From NCBI RefSeq assembly GCF_001431725.1, contig NZ_CP013106.1:1922001-1986000 (forward strand): a stretch of DNA of 64,000 bases. The letters run 5' to 3'. A model generated the notes under the pieces. That model was not told the DNA's origin and did no database searches. It was given only the letters and a program-made list of their open reading frames with translations. The DNA comes from Halomonas huangheensis. GTDB lineage: Bacteria; Pseudomonadota; Gammaproteobacteria; Pseudomonadales; Halomonadaceae. The position numbers and the translations under genes are program-made. Of this stretch, positions 8,918 to 17,430 are shown in pieces (within the stretch, counting starts at the first letter, position 1; the number at the start of each line of letters is the position of its first letter).

Positions 8918-10054
8918 ATGGCGGAAATAACGCTTTCCGGATTGGCGCATAGTTATCAACAGGATCCGTCTGGTGACGAGGACTATGCGCTTAGACGGAT
9001 GGACCATGTCTGGGAGGAAGGCGGCGCTTACGCTTTGCTGGGTCCATCCGGATGTGGCAAGTCGACACTGCTCAATATCATTTCCGGATTGCTGGCACCG
9101 TCGAGTGGTGAGGTGTTGTTCAATGGCCGTCGTGTCAACGAATTGCCGCCTGAAGAGCGCAACATTGCCCAGGTATTCCAGTTCCCGGTGGTCTACGACA
9201 CCATGACGGTGTACGACAATCTGGCCTTTCCATTGCGTAATGTGAAAACGCCGGAAGAGGTGGTGCATCAGCGGGTGATGGAGGTTGCGGATAGCCTCGA
9301 GCTCAGCGCTCAGTTGCAGCGCAAGGCACGCAACCTCACAGCTGACGAGAAGCAGAAGGTCTCCATGGGGCGTGGCCTGGTGCGCGACGATGTCGCTGCC
9401 ATTCTATTTGATGAGCCACTGACGGTTATCGACCCACAATTGAAGTTCAAGTTGAGGCGCAAGCTCAAGGAAATTCATCAGCGCTTTGCCATCACCATGA
9501 TTTACGTGACCCACGACCAACTGGAAGCCTCGACCTTTGCCGACCGCATTGCGGTGATGTATGACGGCCAGATCGTCCAGTTCGGTACTCCTCAGGAATT
9601 GTTTGAACGACCCACCCATACCTTTGTCGGCTACTTCATCGGCAGTCCCGGCATGAACTTCGTGACCGTCAGTGAGCAGGGCGGAGAGCTGCTCGCCGAT
9701 GGCGAAGCTCTGCCGTTATCGGTCGCCTGGCAAGACGCCGTGCGTCAGGCATTACAGCAAACCGATAACGTCAAGCTGGGCATTCGGCCTGAGTTTGTTG
9801 AGGTTCTCGACACGAGTACCCGCAATGACGCGCAGCAAACAGTCTCGCTGGCGATGGATGTCGAGCACTGTCAGGACCTCGGCACATACGCCATTGTCAC
9901 ATTGCGTGCCGCGGGCATTCGCCTCAAGGCACGTATCAATGAAGGCCACTCCTTGCCTTTCGATGTTGCGGTGGGGACTCGCGTGGATGTGCGCTTGCCA
10001 GCCGAGCAGCTTGGGCTTTATGTCGATGAATTCCGGCGGGAGGTGGAATCATGA
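8918..10054 (+). CDS. glpT: Glycerol ABC transporter ATP-binding protein GlpT
   Basis: Second ATPase of the glycerol importer, 378 residues. Walker A is canonical (GPSGCGKST) but the ABC signature is degenerate (NLTADEKQKVS instead of LSGGQ). Walker B ends ILFDEPLTVIDP and the switch histidine is in YVTHDQ. The paired GlpS has the good signature and the unusual P-loop, so the heterodimer probably has one complete and one altered ATP site; this is inference. The start codon follows the glpS stop with no gap, and the end overlaps glpP by 4 bp. This glpT is the ABC ATPase, not the glycerol-3-phosphate MFS antiporter of E. coli. Confidence 0.85.
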   Translation: MAEITLSGLAHSYQQDPSGDEDYALRRMDHVWEEGGAYALLGPSGCGKSTLLNIISGLLAPSSGEVLFNGRRVNELPPEERNIAQVFQFPVVYDTMTVYDNLAFPLRNVKTPEEVVHQRVMEVADSLELSAQLQRKARNLTADEKQKVSMGRGLVRDDVAAILFDEPLTVIDPQLKFKLRRKLKEIHQRFAITMIYVTHDQLEASTFADRIAVMYDGQIVQFGTPQELFERPTHTFVGYFIGSPGMNFVTVSEQGGELLADGEALPLSVAWQDAVRQALQQTDNVKLGIRPEFVEVLDTSTRNDAQQTVSLAMDVEHCQDLGTYAIVTLRAAGIRLKARINEGHSLPFDVAVGTRVDVRLPAEQLGLYVDEFRREVES

Positions 10055-10938
10055 GCAAGGTCCGCAATAATCGAGCATGGTGGCTGATCCTGCCGATGCT
10101 GGCACTGGTGGCATTCTCCGCGATCATTCCGTTGATGACGGTGGTCAACTATTCCGTGCAGGATGTCTTCGACCCCAGCACTCGCTTCTTTACCGGCAGC
10201 GAGTGGTTTGTGCAGATGCTCAACGACCCGGCACTGCAGGCGGCGTTGCTGCGGCAGTTCGCCTTCTCATTGACGATTCTGCTCATTGAGGTGCCGCTGG
10301 GCATCGGCATCGCGCTGTTGATGCCGAAACGTGGCTGGCAGGCGTCGGTGGTACTGGTGTTGGTGACCTTGCCATTGCTGATCCCCTGGAATGTGGTGGG
10401 CAGCATCTGGCAGATATTTACCCGCGGTGACATTGGTCTGATGGGCTGGAGCCTGCGACAGGTCGGCTATCCCTACAACATTACCTCCAATCCGCTGGAT
10501 GCCTGGGTCACCATCGTGTTGATGGATGTCTGGCATTGGACCTCGCTGATCGCATTGCTCTGTTACAGCGGTCTTCGTGCCATTCCGGAGGCATACTACC
10601 AGGCGGCGCGCATCGACCGTGCTTCGCATTGGGCGATATTCCGTTACATCCAGTTGCCCAAGCTGACCAATGTCCTGGTGATCGGGGTGCTGCTGCGTTT
10701 TATGCACTCCTTCATGATCTACGCCGAGCCCTTCGTCTTGACCGGAGGCGGGCCCGGCAATTCGACGACTTTCCTCAGTCAGTCGCTGGCCGTCATGGCC
10801 ACGGCACAGTTCGACGTCGGCCCGGCAGCAGCGTTTTCCTTGATCTACTTCCTGATCATTCTGCTGGTGTGTTGGGTGTTCTACACCGTGATCATGAATC
10901 TGCAGAAGGACAGCGCGTCGGGGGTATCCCATGACTGA
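10051..10938 (+). CDS. glpP: Glycerol ABC transporter permease GlpP
   Basis: MalF/UgpA-type inner-membrane permease, 295 residues with six hydrophobic spans; the first is WWLILPMLALVAFSAIIPLM. The EAA coupling loop is near residues 185-205 (EAYYQAARIDRASHWAIFRYIQLPKL). The start overlaps glpT in an ATGA and the end overlaps glpQ by 8 bp, as expected for a tightly coupled transporter operon. Confidence 0.85.
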   Translation: MSKVRNNRAWWLILPMLALVAFSAIIPLMTVVNYSVQDVFDPSTRFFTGSEWFVQMLNDPALQAALLRQFAFSLTILLIEVPLGIGIALLMPKRGWQASVVLVLVTLPLLIPWNVVGSIWQIFTRGDIGLMGWSLRQVGYPYNITSNPLDAWVTIVLMDVWHWTSLIALLCYSGLRAIPEAYYQAARIDRASHWAIFRYIQLPKLTNVLVIGVLLRFMHSFMIYAEPFVLTGGGPGNSTTFLSQSLAVMATAQFDVGPAAAFSLIYFLIILLVCWVFYTVIMNLQKDSASGVSHD

Positions 10939-11755
10939 TGTGATACGCAAGGGAAGGGTGATACGCCGTACCCTGCTGATGGGGCTATATCTGCTATTCG
11001 TGCTGCTGCCGATCTATTGGCTGGTCAATATGTCGTTGCAGAGCAACAGCGAGATACTCGGCGAACTGACCCTCTGGCCACAGCAACTCACCTGGGGTAA
11101 CTACACGCGGATTTTCACTGACTCCAGTTGGTACATGGGCTACGTCAATTCGATTACCTACGTACTCATGAACATGGTGATCAGCATGGCTGTGGCACTT
11201 CCGGCGGCTTATGCTTTCAGTCGCTATAGCTTCATCGGCGACAAGCACCTGTTCTTCTGGTTATTGACCAACATGATGGCTCCACCAGCGGTCTTTCTGC
11301 TGCCTTACTTCCAGCTTTATTACTCGGTGGGGTTGTTCGATACCCATATCGCCGTGGCACTGGCGCACTGCTTGTTCAATATTCCGCTGGCCGTGTGGAT
11401 TCTCGAAGGCTTCATGAGCAGCGTACCGCGCGAAATCGACGAGACCGCCTTTATCGATGGCTATAGCTTTCCGCGTTTTTTCCTGCGCGTGTTCCTGCCG
11501 CTGATCCGTTCCGGGATAGGGGTCACGTTGTTCTTCCTGTTCATGTTCTCCTGGGTTGAGTTGTTGCTGGCACGCACTCTGACGTCGACACAGGCTCAGC
11601 CTATTGCCTCGGTCATGACACGGACCTCGACGGCATCGGGAATTGATTGGGGCACTCTGGCAGCTGCCGGTGTGCTGACCATCGTGCCGGGGATTCTGGT
11701 GGTGTTCTTTGTTCGGCATCACATTGCCAAGGGCTTCGCCCTCGGGCGTACCTGA
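10931..11755 (+). CDS. glpQ: Glycerol ABC transporter permease GlpQ
   Basis: MalG/UgpE-type inner-membrane permease, 274 residues with six hydrophobic spans and the EAA-like loop EIDETAFIDGYSFPRFFLRVFLPL near residue 160. It pairs with GlpP to form the channel. Coding overlaps the preceding gene by 8 bp. Not to be confused with the glycerophosphodiesterase also called GlpQ in E. coli. Confidence 0.84.
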   Translation: MTDVIRKGRVIRRTLLMGLYLLFVLLPIYWLVNMSLQSNSEILGELTLWPQQLTWGNYTRIFTDSSWYMGYVNSITYVLMNMVISMAVALPAAYAFSRYSFIGDKHLFFWLLTNMMAPPAVFLLPYFQLYYSVGLFDTHIAVALAHCLFNIPLAVWILEGFMSSVPREIDETAFIDGYSFPRFFLRVFLPLIRSGIGVTLFFLFMFSWVELLLARTLTSTQAQPIASVMTRTSTASGIDWGTLAAAGVLTIVPGILVVFFVRHHIAKGFALGRT

Positions 11756-11767
11756 GGAGTCTGCATA

Positions 11768-12040
11768 ATGGATTGGATGGTCTGGACCCTACCTACTGCC
11801 ATCTTCTTTGCGGCAATTGGCGTCATGCTGGCAGGTATGACGATCTGGGAGCTGGCGTCACCCACGCTGGAGAGGCGTGGTTTCCTGCCGATGGCAACTA
11901 CCCGAGGAGACCGCTTCTTCATCGGTATGCTCTCTGCCGCATGGATTCATCTGCTGATAGTGGGCTTCACTCCCCTCAGCTTGTGGTTGGCGCTGGGCAC
12001 TTCGGTAGTCTGGATGCTGATTCTGCTGCGCTGGGGTTAA
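11768..12040 (+). CDS. DUF2160 small membrane protein of the glycerol transporter operon
   Basis: A 90-residue protein with three hydrophobic segments (about 5-27, 50-70, 72-88), MDWMVWTLPTAIFFA at the N-terminus and GDRFFIGMLSAAWIHL in the middle. It matches the DUF2160 family, found between the glpQ permease and the binding-protein gene in such operons. Its function is not established; the conserved position suggests a transporter accessory. A GAGG lies 11 nt upstream of the ATG. Confidence 0.8.
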   Translation: MDWMVWTLPTAIFFAAIGVMLAGMTIWELASPTLERRGFLPMATTRGDRFFIGMLSAAWIHLLIVGFTPLSLWLALGTSVVWMLILLRWG

Positions 12041-12189
12041 GAGGGCAGCTTGGCTCCGCATGACGCTTCTGGCAGCGGGGAGTGGCAAGGGAGGAATCGC
12101 ATGACGGGCAGGAGCAACTGCCTGGGTTCACGGTAGCGGTATTCAACCGCTCGATATCAACCACACGATATCAATAACAAGAGGTGACT

Positions 12190-13929
12190 ATGAAAGCGAC
12201 GTACAAGACAAGCGCCTGGCTGGCCGTCGGGGCGATGCTCGCCAGCATTGGTACGCAGGCTCAAGAGGATCGTAGCGCGGTCATCGAGCGGCTGGCCGAT
12301 GAAGTCTTCGCTGACTCGACGCTCAGCCGCGAGGAAAAGATCGCTGAGCTGGAGTGGTTCGCCGAGGCCGCAGAGCCGTTTCGTGGTATGGAGATCAATA
12401 CGGTTGCCGAGGGCCTGACCACTCACACCTGGGAGCGCGATGTGCTGGCGCCGGCCTTTGAAGAACTCACCGGGATCGATATCACGCACAACATCATCGG
12501 TGAAGGTGATGTGGTCCAGAACATGCAGACCCAGATGCAGTCGGGCCGCAATATCTACGATGCCTACATCAACGACTCTGACTCGATCGGTACTCATATC
12601 CGCTATGGCGCTACGGTCAACCTGAGCGAGGCGATGGAAAATGAGTGGAAGGACCTGACATTGCCGACGCTGGACCTGGAGGATTTCATCGGTATTCAGT
12701 ACACCACTGGACCTGACGGTAGTATCTACCAGATACCGGATCAGCAGTTCGCCAACCTCTACTGGTTCCGCTATGACTGGTTCCAGCGCGAAGATCTCCA
12801 GCAGCAGTTCCGCGATATCTACGGCTACGACCTGGGGGTGCCGACCAACTGGACAGCCTATGAGGACATTGCAGAGTTCTTCACTGAACACGTCGGTGAG
12901 ATCGATGGCAAGAAGGTCTATGGTCACATGGACTACGGACGTCGCGACCCGTCGCTGGGCTGGCGTTTTCACGATTCCTGGCTGTCGATGGCGGGTATGG
13001 GGAGCCCTGGTGTACCGTTCGGCAATCCGGTTGATGACTGGGGGATTCGCGTCGATGAGAACAGCCATCCGGTCGGTGCCAGCGTCAGTCGCGGTGGTGG
13101 CACCAACTCTCCAGCCTCGGTGTTCGCTGTTACCAAGATGGTCGATTGGTTGCGCGACTACGCACCGCCTGAGGCTCAGGGCATGACCTTTGGTGAGGCC
13201 GGGCCAGTACCGGCACAGGGCAATGTTGCTCAGCAGATATTCTGGTACACCGCCTTCACCGCCGATATGGTCAGCCCCGACGTGGCAGTGACCGATGACG
13301 AAGGTAACCCCAAATGGCGGATGGCTCCATCACCTGTCGGCCCCTATTGGGAAGACGGCATGAAGGTCGGTTATCAGGACGTAGGGGCCTGGACGTTCTT
13401 CAACTCCACACCAGAGGATCGTCGCAGTGCGGCCTGGCTGTTCGCCCAGTTCACGGTCTCGAAGACCGTCTCGCTGGAAAAGCTGATGGCGGGGCTGACA
13501 CCGATTCGCGAATCGGACATCTTCTCCGACCAGATGACAGAGATGGCACCGCAACTGGGAGGGTTGGTCGAGTTCTATCGTAGCCCCAACGAGTCCAACT
13601 GGACACCAACCGGCACCAACGTGCCGGATTACCCGCGCATGGCGCCGCTGTGGTGGCAGAATCTTGCTCCCGCAGTCAATGGTGACATCAGTGCTCAGGA
13701 AGCGCTGGATAATCTTGCCAGTGACCTCGATAACATCATGACGCGGTTGGCGCGTGCCAAGGTGTTCTCGACCTATGAGCCGGTCCTCAATGAGCCGCGT
13801 GATCCTCAGGAATGGCTCGATGAACCTGGCGCACCCAAGGCGAAACTGGATAATGAAATGCCACAGGGCACTACGGTTCCCTATGACCAACTGATGGAAG
13901 AGTGGATGTCAGCCGGTACACGTGAGTAG
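12190..13929 (+). CDS. glpV: Glycerol ABC transporter substrate-binding protein GlpV
   Basis: Periplasmic glycerol-binding protein, 579 residues, larger than typical sugar-binding proteins but usual for this family. A signal peptide with AWLAVGAMLASIGTQA precedes the mature chain at about residue 25. Diagnostic stretches include HTWERDVLAPAFEELTGI, QMQSGRNIYDAYINDSD and the C-terminal NIMTRLARAKVFSTYEP. ATG 12190 has AAGAGGTG 5 nt upstream. It is the last gene of the operon, 149 bp after the DUF2160 gene, and is followed by a terminator. Confidence 0.9.
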   Translation: MKATYKTSAWLAVGAMLASIGTQAQEDRSAVIERLADEVFADSTLSREEKIAELEWFAEAAEPFRGMEINTVAEGLTTHTWERDVLAPAFEELTGIDITHNIIGEGDVVQNMQTQMQSGRNIYDAYINDSDSIGTHIRYGATVNLSEAMENEWKDLTLPTLDLEDFIGIQYTTGPDGSIYQIPDQQFANLYWFRYDWFQREDLQQQFRDIYGYDLGVPTNWTAYEDIAEFFTEHVGEIDGKKVYGHMDYGRRDPSLGWRFHDSWLSMAGMGSPGVPFGNPVDDWGIRVDENSHPVGASVSRGGGTNSPASVFAVTKMVDWLRDYAPPEAQGMTFGEAGPVPAQGNVAQQIFWYTAFTADMVSPDVAVTDDEGNPKWRMAPSPVGPYWEDGMKVGYQDVGAWTFFNSTPEDRRSAAWLFAQFTVSKTVSLEKLMAGLTPIRESDIFSDQMTEMAPQLGGLVEFYRSPNESNWTPTGTNVPDYPRMAPLWWQNLAPAVNGDISAQEALDNLASDLDNIMTRLARAKVFSTYEPVLNEPRDPQEWLDEPGAPKAKLDNEMPQGTTVPYDQLMEEWMSAGTRE

Positions 13930-13950
13930 AGCACCGATACGACATACCCG

Positions 13951-13985
13951 GAGCCTCCGCTGGTATCACCAGCGGAGGCTTCTCA
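13951..13985 (+). terminator. Terminator of the glycerol transporter operon
   Basis: A perfect 12-bp stem (AGCCTCCGCTGG with CCAGCGGAGGCT, loop TATCA) lies 21 bp after the glpV stop. It is followed by TCTCAT. Confidence 0.75.
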
Positions 13986-14132
13986 TATCCGGGGGTACCA
14001 CTGAGTAGGTGGAGCCTGTTGCTTATGCACTAGCTGTTGATTATGCATCCAATTATCGCCTGGGCATTGGTAACATAGCGCTTGCCTTGTGATGCACCTC
14101 TCCCTGCAATGATTCCCACCCTGGAGCCCTTC

Positions 14133-15380
14133 ATGTCTGACTCTCCACCGTCCGCGACAACTGTGTCCGCGGGATCCATGTCACGCGTCATCCTGACCGG
14201 CACACAGATGCTGTTCGTCGCCTTCGGCTCGCTGGTGCTGGTGCCACTGTTGACCGGCCTCGATCCCAATGTTGCGCTGTTTACGGCGGGTATCGGCACT
14301 CTGGTATTTCATCTGGTCACTGGTTTGAGTGTCCCTGTCTTCCTCGCGTCCTCCTTTGCCTTCATTGCCCCGATCAACAGTTCCATCGCCAATTTCGGTG
14401 TTTCGGCCACGCTCGGTGGCATGATTGCGGCAGGGTTGGTCTATGTTGCCATTTCTCAGGCGGTACGCCTCAAGGGCACGGCATGGTTGCACCGTCTACT
14501 GCCGGCGGTTGTGGTTGGTCCGGTTATCATGGTTATCGGCCTCGCGCTGGCACCGATAGCGGTACAGATGGCGACTGGCGCCAATAGTGAAGGCATTGGT
14601 TACGGGCGCGCCATGGTGCTGTCGATGTCGAGTCTGTTTGTGACCTTGATACTGGCGGTATTCGGACGTGGTCTGTTGCGTCTGGTGCCGATCATGGGCG
14701 GTATCGTGGTCGGCTACCTGTTGGCGCTGACGATGGGAGTGGTCGACTTTACGCCGGTTCGTGAAGCAGCCTGGCTGGCTCTGCCATCCTTTACCGCGCC
14801 GAGTTTTCACTGGGCAGCGATATTGTTCATGATTCCGGTGGCCATTGCCCCGGCAGTGGAGCATATCGGCGATATGGTTGCGATCGGCTCGGTAACCGGG
14901 CGCAATTACCTCGATAAACCGGGCCTGCACCGCACACTGCTGGGAGATGGTCTGGCCACGATTACTGCCAGTATCTTCGGTGGTCCGCCCAACACCACCT
15001 ATTCGGAAGTGACAGGTGCCGTTACCCTGACTCGTGCCTTCGATCCCAGAATCATGGTGGTGGCGTCGTTCACCGCGATTGTACTGGCTTTTTTTGCCAA
15101 GCTTGGGGCCATTCTTCAGACCATTCCCGCGCCGGTGATGGGGGGGATCATGACGCTGTTGTTCGGTTCGATCGCCGTAGTAGGCATGAACACTCTGGTA
15201 CGTTCCGGCAAACCTCTGACTGCACCGCGCAACCTGGTGATTGTTTCGCTGGTACTGGTATTCGGTATTGGCGGTATGCAGATCGGCGGCGGGCAGTTTG
15301 CCCTCCAGGGCGTAAGTCTCGCAGCCCTGGTTGGGATTGTGCTGAACCTGGTGTTGCCTCCGGCGAAGGAAGAGGAGTAG
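14133..15380 (+). CDS. uraA: Uracil permease (NCS2 family, UraA-like)
   Basis: Proton-coupled uracil importer of the inner membrane, 415 residues and about 14 spans. Landmarks are the N-terminal GTQMLFVAFGSLVLVPLLTGL, the substrate-site helix AIAPAVEHIGDMVAIG with its conserved Glu and His, and GGPPNTTYSEVTGAV. ATG 14133 has GGAG 8 nt upstream. It is monocistronic here and presumably supplies uracil to Upp, encoded 6.7 kb upstream. A related nucleobase substrate cannot be ruled out. Confidence 0.87.
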   Translation: MSDSPPSATTVSAGSMSRVILTGTQMLFVAFGSLVLVPLLTGLDPNVALFTAGIGTLVFHLVTGLSVPVFLASSFAFIAPINSSIANFGVSATLGGMIAAGLVYVAISQAVRLKGTAWLHRLLPAVVVGPVIMVIGLALAPIAVQMATGANSEGIGYGRAMVLSMSSLFVTLILAVFGRGLLRLVPIMGGIVVGYLLALTMGVVDFTPVREAAWLALPSFTAPSFHWAAILFMIPVAIAPAVEHIGDMVAIGSVTGRNYLDKPGLHRTLLGDGLATITASIFGGPPNTTYSEVTGAVTLTRAFDPRIMVVASFTAIVLAFFAKLGAILQTIPAPVMGGIMTLLFGSIAVVGMNTLVRSGKPLTAPRNLVIVSLVLVFGIGGMQIGGGQFALQGVSLAALVGIVLNLVLPPAKEEE

Positions 15381-15399
15381 CTACAGGCTCCTCGTTTGC

Positions 15400-15427
15400 G
15401 GCCTCAGGTCTTAGGCCTCAGGTCTCA
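15400..15427. repeat. Two tandem 14-bp repeats between uraA and the PuuR-like gene
   Basis: GGCCTCAGGTCTTA at 15400 is followed directly by GGCCTCAGGTCTCA at 15414. The second copy runs into the stop codon of the minus-strand regulator. Confidence 0.75.
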
Positions 15428-16009
15428 GGCGTGGTGCAGTTCCTGGCCACCGTCCGAGAAGGTCGGTGGCGTATTGGCGCTGACGATAACGCACTGCTGG
15501 CTACCCTGGTTGCGGAAGCGATGGGGTAGCCGCGAATCGAAGTAGTAGGCGTCTCCAGGGCCGAGTAGACCGACTTCGCCATTGACCGTGATTTCGATCT
15601 CGCCGGTGATGATGACACCGCCTTCCTCACCATCGTGCTCAAGCATTTCCTCTCCGGTATCGGCACCAGGCGGATAGTATTCGTGCAGGATCGACATGCG
15701 ACGATCCGGACGCCTGGCAGCCACCAGCCGCCAGCTGAGCTGCCCATCGCCGATATCAGTGAGTTCGGAGGCACGGTAGAACGGACTGGGGTGATTGGGT
15801 TCATCGCCGGCAAAGAATGCGCTGATCGATACCGGCAGAGCGTCAAGAATCTTCTTCAGCGAGCTGACTGATGGGCTCACATTGTTGAGCTCAATCAGTG
15901 AGATAGTGCTGTTGGTGACGCCTGCGCGTTTAGCAAGCTCCCGCTGGGAAAGCTGCTTTTCCTGGCGTAGTTGGCGTAACCGCGCCCCAACGTCAAAACC
16001 TTCTTCCAT
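15425..16009 (-). CDS. XRE-cupin transcriptional regulator (PuuR-like)
   Basis: A 194-residue regulator with an N-terminal XRE helix-turn-helix (about 8-62, QLSQRELAKRAGVTNSTISLIE) and a C-terminal cupin (about 110-180, with LEHDGEEGGVIITGEIEITV and HRFRNQGSQ). Domain order, length and motifs follow E. coli PuuR, the putrescine-catabolism repressor. No puu catabolic genes are next to it, so the regulon is unknown. The start at 16009 has GGAAA 6 nt upstream; an ATG 12 nt earlier is possible. It points away from the molybdopterin operon and shares its upstream region. Confidence 0.82.
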   Translation of the reverse strand: MEEGFDVGARLRQLRQEKQLSQRELAKRAGVTNSTISLIELNNVSPSVSSLKKILDALPVSISAFFAGDEPNHPSPFYRASELTDIGDGQLSWRLVAARRPDRRMSILHEYYPPGADTGEEMLEHDGEEGGVIITGEIEITVNGEVGLLGPGDAYYFDSRLPHRFRNQGSQQCVIVSANTPPTFSDGGQELHHA

Positions 16010-16244
16010 GCTGATTTCCATCGCGGCGCTGCCGCTGCTTTCCCGAGGTTTGTTCAATACATGCCGTGCGGCGTGCTGTGCAAAATGTGCAACAGATGAT
16101 ACCTGCTTGGATGAGTCTATGACACATCGCATTCAGCGGATCATTTCCATGAGCGAATGGCGGTGGCGGCCAGCGTAAGGCATGATGAATGGGTAGCTGA
16201 ATGGTATTGATATCCAGATATAAAGCTCTTGGGAGGCTCGAGTA

Positions 16245-16859
16245 GTGGCGATGGAGCCTGGAGTCTTGACCGGACTGGTATTGGCGGGCGGTCAGGGGAT
16301 GCGCATGGGAGGCATCGACAAGGGGCTGATGGAGTTCGCCGGGGTGCCGATGGTAGCCTGGGCAACGCAGTGCCTTCGGCCTCATGTAGATGAAGTCCTG
16401 ATCAGTGCCAACCGGAATCTCGAGCAGTATGCTGCCTTCGCGGATCGTGTAATCGAAGATCGCGTGGCCGGCTTTCATGGCCCCTTGATGGGCATATACA
16501 GTGGCATGTGTGCCAGCCGCAGCGAGTGGGTGGTCATCGTCCCTTGTGATAGTCCCATGCTCCCCGAAGATCTGGTGGCGCGCCTCCATGCTGAAGCCGC
16601 ATCTGGCGCCGACATTGCCGTCGCCCATGATGGAGAGCGATGGCACCCAGTCGTAGCGATGATCAGACGTGACCTGCATGATGACCTGCGTGACGCGTTG
16701 CAAGCCGGTGAGCGCAAGGTGGGCCGCTGGTATGCACGCCACTGTTGTCGATCGGTGGATATGTCAGATTGTGCCGAGACCCTGGCGAATCTCAACTCCG
16801 AGGTTGAGCGTGGCGCACTCGAAGCGAGGCTGAGGAGGCGGTATGACAAGCACTACTGA
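16245..16859 (+). CDS. mobA: Molybdenum cofactor guanylyltransferase MobA
   Basis: Attaches GMP to Mo-molybdopterin to make the MGD cofactor. The 204-residue protein carries the nucleotidyltransferase signature LVLAGGQGMRMGGIDKGL near residue 10 and the metal-binding VVIVPCDSPMLP near residue 97. A GTG at 16245 is chosen as start because GGGAGG lies 8 nt upstream; the in-frame ATG two codons on is the alternative. First gene of the Moco operon; its end overlaps mobB by 17 bp. Confidence 0.9.
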   Translation: MAMEPGVLTGLVLAGGQGMRMGGIDKGLMEFAGVPMVAWATQCLRPHVDEVLISANRNLEQYAAFADRVIEDRVAGFHGPLMGIYSGMCASRSEWVVIVPCDSPMLPEDLVARLHAEAASGADIAVAHDGERWHPVVAMIRRDLHDDLRDALQAGERKVGRWYARHCCRSVDMSDCAETLANLNSEVERGALEARLRRRYDKHY

Positions 16860-17430
16860 CAGTCGGCTGATACTCGATCCAACCCTACCGATTCTTGGCC
16901 TCGCGGCCTGGAGTGGGACCGGCAAGACGACATTGCTCGAACAGTTGTTGCCGGCTCTGGGGCATGCAGGTATCCGCAGTGCGGTGATCAAGCACGCCCA
17001 CCATTCCTTCGATGTCGATCAGCCGGGCAAGGACAGCCATCGCCTTCGCCAGGCTGGGGCAACGCCCATGTTGGTGGCATCCCGACAGCGGTTGGCCTTG
17101 ATGTTGGAAACACCAGGCGAGGAAGACGCCGATCTGGCGATGCTGGTGCGCATGGTGATGCCGCTACAACCCGACCTCATCCTGGTCGAGGGCTTCAAGG
17201 AGTGGCCATTACCCAAGCTGGAGTTGCATCGTGTCGGTCTCGGCAAGTCGTTATTGGTCGAGCAGGACCGCTGGGTGCAGGCACTGGCCTGTGATGAACC
17301 GGATGCGATGTCGGTCAGCGTGCCGGTGCTGGACATCAATGATCAGGCGGCAATGGTCGATTGGGTGGTCAGATGGGTACGAGACTGGCCATCGAAGTGC
17401 CGAGCTCTGAACGGGGAGTGTCGGCCATGA
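16843..17430 (+). CDS. mobB: Molybdopterin-guanine dinucleotide biosynthesis adapter MobB
   Basis: GTP-binding partner that stimulates MobA, 195 residues. The P-loop GLAAWSGTGKTTLLEQLLP is at about residues 19-37, followed by the family KHAHHSFDVDQPGKDSHRLRQAGA. The end DLILVEGFKEWPLPKLELHR is typical. It overlaps mobA and, through an ATGA junction, moeA. Confidence 0.9.
   Translation: MTSTTDSRLILDPTLPILGLAAWSGTGKTTLLEQLLPALGHAGIRSAVIKHAHHSFDVDQPGKDSHRLRQAGATPMLVASRQRLALMLETPGEEDADLAMLVRMVMPLQPDLILVEGFKEWPLPKLELHRVGLGKSLLVEQDRWVQALACDEPDAMSVSVPVLDINDQAAMVDWVVRWVRDWPSKCRALNGECRP

Noticed and set aside
16133..16244. Moco riboswitch before mobA
   Set aside because: No aptamer-like conserved stems seen in the 110-bp gap; only a short AT-rich stretch and the ribosome site.
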